6,841 nucleotides of DNA. It comes from Campylobacterota bacterium. Lineage in GTDB: Bacteria; Campylobacterota; Campylobacteria; Campylobacterales; JALSKU01. The stretch is from NCBI GenBank assembly GCA_013153915.1, contig JAADDL010000005.1, positions 1 to 6,841 on the forward strand, written 5' to 3'. Numbering within the stretch: the stretch's first letter is position 1; the number at the start of each line of letters is the position of its first letter. Under the pieces are notes generated by a model, which was not told the origin of the DNA, searched no databases, and worked only from the letters and a program-made list of their open reading frames with translations. Positions 5,890-6,841 of this stretch are shown here, piece after piece. Both the position numbers and the translations under genes were made by a program.

Positions 5890-6258
5890 CTATTTACTAG
5901 CCGAACCGACAGTTTTCTTTCTGCCTTTTCTGGTTCTTGCGTTGGTTTTGGTTTTTTGACCTCTCACAGGCAAGCCTCTTCTATGTCTTAAACCTCTATA
6001 ATTTCCAAGATCCATTAAAGCCTTTATATCCATTGCGACTTGTTTTCTAAGATCTCCTTCAACGGTATAATTCTTTTGAATCTCTTGTCTTATAGCGGCG
6101 ATCTCTTCTTCACTCAATTCATTGACCCTTTTATCGTATGATATACCGGTCGCATCAAGAATATCTCTTGAAGTTTTAACGCCAATACCGTAGATATAGG
6201 TTAACGCATACTCAATTCTTTTTCTATTCGGTAAATCTACACCTGCAATCCTCGCCAT
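5890..6258 (-). CDS. rpsM: 30S ribosomal protein S13
   Basis: A 122-residue protein of the 30S head. It forms bridges to the 50S subunit (L5 and 23S helix 38) and its C-terminal tail reaches the P-site tRNA. Signature segments are MARIAGVDLPNRKRIEYALTYIYGIG (only the first part is needed for the family call), the helical middle RKQVAMDIKALMDLGNYRG, RHRRGLPVRGQ (91-101) and the basic tail TKTNARTRKGRKK. The ATG lies 4 bp after the rpmJ stop, and its Shine-Dalgarno AAGGA is formed by the last two rpmJ codons, so the two are probably translated in a coupled way. In the E. coli alpha-operon the S4 repressor acts at the rpsM start; here rpmJ precedes it. Confidence 0.98.
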   Translation of the reverse strand: MARIAGVDLPNRKRIEYALTYIYGIGVKTSRDILDATGISYDKRVNELSEEEIAAIRQEIQKNYTVEGDLRKQVAMDIKALMDLGNYRGLRHRRGLPVRGQKTKTNARTRKGRKKTVGSASK

Positions 6259-6262
6259 TAAA

Positions 6263-6376
6263 CTATCCTTGTCTCTGTTTATGTTTAGGGTTCACGCAGA
6301 TTACTCTAACAGCCCCTCTTCTTTTTATAATCTTGCATTTAGCACACATCTTTTTGACACTTGGTCTAACTTTCAC
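6263..6376 (-). CDS. rpmJ: 50S ribosomal protein L36 (zinc-ribbon form)
   Basis: A 37-residue protein, the smallest of the large subunit, which binds 23S rRNA. The translation begins MKVRPSVKKMCAKCK and ends VNPKHKQRQG. C11, C14, C27 and H32 make the four zinc ligands of the C-plus type (CxxC-x12-C-x4-H). It starts with GTG at 6376, preceded by AAGGAG with 6 nt spacing, and stops with TAG 4 bp before rpsM. The length and sequence match bacterial L36 exactly. Its size and GTG start mean it is easily missed by simple gene finding. It is the first gene after the predicted operon promoter and leader. A zinc-binding L36 alongside a zinc-free S4 is a mixed set; a zinc-independent paralogue could exist elsewhere in the genome. 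Confidence 0.96.
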   Translation of the reverse strand: MKVRPSVKKMCAKCKIIKRRGAVRVICVNPKHKQRQG

Positions 6377-6422
6377 AACTAACTCCTTGTTTTAATTCCA
6401 CTTATAACAAACTGTCAGCGTA

Positions 6423-6448
6423 GGTATAAAGAAGTAATATTTTATACC
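6423..6448 (-). repeat. Inverted repeat, second leader hairpin
   Basis: GGTATAAA and TTTATACC form a perfect 8-bp stem around a 10-nt loop. It starts at the base immediately after the larger hairpin, so the two helices could stack coaxially. The left arm also contains TATAAA, so part of the symmetry may instead reflect a second -10 box closer to rpmJ. Confidence 0.55.
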
Positions 6449-6484
6449 AATAATTGAAAAAGTAGTGGTTCTTTTTCAATTATT
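6449..6484 (-). repeat. Perfect 14-bp inverted repeat, main leader hairpin
   Basis: AATAATTGAAAAAG pairs with CTTTTTCAATTATT without mismatch around the 8-nt loop AACCACTA (minus-strand sense). A perfect 14-bp stem is far longer than expected by chance in a stretch this short. It lies midway between the predicted start of transcription and rpmJ. The downstream arm is not followed by a U-run on either strand. Confidence 0.85.
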
Positions 6485-6511
6485 CTTCACACAGTTCTCA
6501 AAAAGGGGAGT

Positions 6512-6517
6512 ATTATA
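6512..6517 (-). promoter_or_regulatory. Predicted main promoter (-10) of the alpha-operon
   Basis: The minus strand reads TATAAT followed by ACTCCCC, so transcription should begin near 6505. The C-rich stretch between the -10 and the start resembles the GC-rich discriminator of stable-RNA and ribosomal promoters under stringent control; this is inference. The region upstream (TTTTTTATCAAAAATAAGG) is T/A-rich with no clear -35, as usual in this phylum. It sits right after the infA stop codon. Confidence 0.68.
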
Positions 6518-6530
6518 CCTTATTTTTGAT

Positions 6531-6555
6531 AAAAAACTACTTATATCTATAAGTA
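6531..6555 (-). terminator. Weak terminator or attenuator at the end of infA
   Basis: On the minus strand TACTTAT (6555-6549) and ATAAGTA (6544-6538) form a perfect 7-bp stem with a 4-nt loop, followed after one base by TTTTTT (6536-6531). It overlaps the last infA codons and the TAG stop. The stem has only one G-C pair, so termination is probably partial. The layout is right for separating infA from the promoter that follows. Confidence 0.4.
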
Positions 6556-6755
6556 ATTCGACCTTTATCAAGACTATAAGGCGTCAACTCAACCTTTACG
6601 GTGTCACCGGGCATTATCTTGATATAATGCATTCTCATCTTGCCAGCTATATGACATAGCACTTGGTGACCGTTTTCCAACTCCACTTGGAAAGTGGCGT
6701 TTGGCAACGCTTCCACGACTTTTCCGTCTATTTCGATAACATCATCTTTAGCCAT
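6537..6755 (-). CDS. infA: Translation initiation factor IF-1
   Basis: A 72-residue single OB-fold protein that binds the A site of the 30S subunit and works with IF2 and IF3 in start-codon selection. The whole sequence is typical: AKDDVIEIDGKVVEALPNA, FQVELENGHQVLCHIAGKMR, the RMHYIKIMPGDTVKVELTPY block and DKGRITYRYK at the end. The length equals E. coli IF1. The ATG at 6755 has a near-perfect Shine-Dalgarno, AAAGGAGG, with 4 nt spacing, and follows a TAA stop of an upstream frame with no gap. infA before rpmJ and the alpha-operon is a common bacterial order. A weak hairpin with a T-run and a new promoter separate it from rpmJ. Confidence 0.98.
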   Translation of the reverse strand: MAKDDVIEIDGKVVEALPNATFQVELENGHQVLCHIAGKMRMHYIKIMPGDTVKVELTPYSLDKGRITYRYK

Positions 6756-6841
6756 TTAACCTCCTTTCATTTTGATATCCTGTTTTTGAACAAAGTCCAA
6801 AAACAGCTCTTCGGCAGAGTGCCCTCGCGACCTTGTCGCTC
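6756..6841 (-). CDS. Unrecognised protein, 3' end only (doubtful)
   Basis: A frame open from the right edge reads ATRSRGHSAEELFLDF, then VQKQDIKMKGG, and stops at TAA directly before the infA ATG (TAAATG, zero spacing). The Shine-Dalgarno of infA lies inside its last three codons, an arrangement typical of translational coupling. The acidic/hydrophobic pattern SAEELFLDFVQ looks like a plausible helix. I do not recognise a family. The base composition is GC-richer than its neighbours (codons TCG, CGA, GGG, GCC), and a second frame is also open for 24 codons, so the coding status is uncertain. With 27 residues visible, no function can be assigned. Confidence 0.35.
   Translation of the reverse strand, partial: ATRSRGHSAEELFLDFVQKQDIKMKGG
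6780..6806 (-). repeat. Inverted repeat (12-bp hairpin) upstream of infA
   Basis: On the minus strand CTGTTTTTGGAC pairs with GTTCAAAAACAG around a 3-nt loop TTT: 12 pairs, one of them G-U. It ends about 13 nt before the infA Shine-Dalgarno. No U-run follows on either strand, so it is not an ordinary terminator. It may affect infA translation or mRNA stability, or be an incidental feature of the upstream frame. Confidence 0.6.

Larger units (their letters stand above)
6377..6505 (-). promoter_or_regulatory. Structured 5' leader of the rpmJ-rpsM-rpsK-rpsD-rpoA-rplQ operon
   Basis: About 129 nt would lie between the predicted transcription start (near 6505) and the rpmJ GTG, with no open reading frame of note. 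On the minus strand it contains a perfect 14-bp hairpin (6484-6449, loop AACCACTA). A perfect 8-bp hairpin (6448-6423, GGTATAAA pairing with TTTATACC, loop ATATTACTTC) follows with no gap. Neither is followed by a U-run, so they are not simple terminators. The loop bases CCACT (6468-6464) can pair with AGTGG at 6402-6398, about 10 nt before the rpmJ Shine-Dalgarno, so a pseudoknot is possible. Leaders of alpha-operons in other bacteria bind ribosomal protein S4; whether this one does is inference. Confidence 0.5.

Noticed and set aside
3825..5959. Plus-strand open frames opposite rpoA, rpsD, rpsK and rpsM
   Set aside because: All are antisense shadows of highly conserved genes; the translations resemble no known protein.
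6441..6448. Second promoter within the leader (TATAAA in GGTATAAAAT)
   Set aside because: The match is weaker than the TATAAT at 6512-6517 and its bases are explained by the 8-bp hairpin; kept only as an alternative.
6465..6659. Plus-strand 64-residue frame opposite infA and its 3' flank
   Set aside because: It overlaps infA in antisense, includes the hairpin region, and has a composition unlike a protein.
1..6841. Mobile elements, CRISPR arrays, tRNA/rRNA genes, defence or toxin systems
   Set aside because: No transposase or integrase, no spaced direct repeats, no cloverleaf or rRNA sequence, and no defence-type protein was found. The gene content is housekeeping plus a transporter and a chaperone.

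Overview
This window is a chromosomal segment of a Campylobacterota (epsilonproteobacterial) bacterium, with everything recognisable on the minus strand. The assignment rests on the S4, S11, S13, RpoA and MurE proteins, which read like Campylobacter/Sulfurimonas-type sequences, on the order infA-rpmJ-rpsM-rpsK-rpsD-rpoA-rplQ followed by nifU-TPR-murE, and on AT-rich intergenic DNA. The genus cannot be fixed from this window alone.

In transcription order, from high to low coordinates: (1) 6756-6841 holds the open 3' end of an unrecognised reading frame whose TAA stop directly abuts the infA ATG, with a strong hairpin inside it. (2) infA (IF1) is followed by a weak hairpin plus T6, a consensus -10 box, and a roughly 130-nt leader with two back-to-back hairpins. 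(3) Next comes the alpha-operon: rpmJ (GTG start, 37 aa), rpsM, rpsK, rpsD, rpoA and rplQ, tightly packed and closed by a GC-rich hairpin terminator at about 3400. A second TATAAT lies just upstream of rpsD. (4) A second operon begins with a NifU-type Fe-S scaffold gene, then an acidic TPR-like protein (GTG start), then murE, and ends in two small membrane-protein genes. These look like the two homologous halves of one DUF318/ArsP-type permease, joined to murE and to each other by 4-bp ATGA overlaps. (5) At the left edge is the first 15 codons of a small heat-shock protein (Hsp20) behind a near-perfect sigma70 promoter, with a degenerate HspR-like inverted repeat over its -35 region.

Functionally, the right two thirds make translation and transcription machinery: IF1, small-subunit proteins S13/S11/S4, large-subunit proteins L36/L17, and the RNA polymerase alpha subunit. 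S4 is the classical autoregulator of this operon in other bacteria, so the structured leader ahead of rpmJ is the best candidate for an undescribed regulatory element. The left third combines Fe-S assembly, peptidoglycan precursor synthesis (meso-diaminopimelate addition) and a putative two-subunit transporter of unknown substrate.

I see no mobile element, CRISPR array, tRNA, rRNA or defence system. The points most worth checking are the infA/rpmJ leader, the split permease coupled to murE, and the Hsp20 operator.
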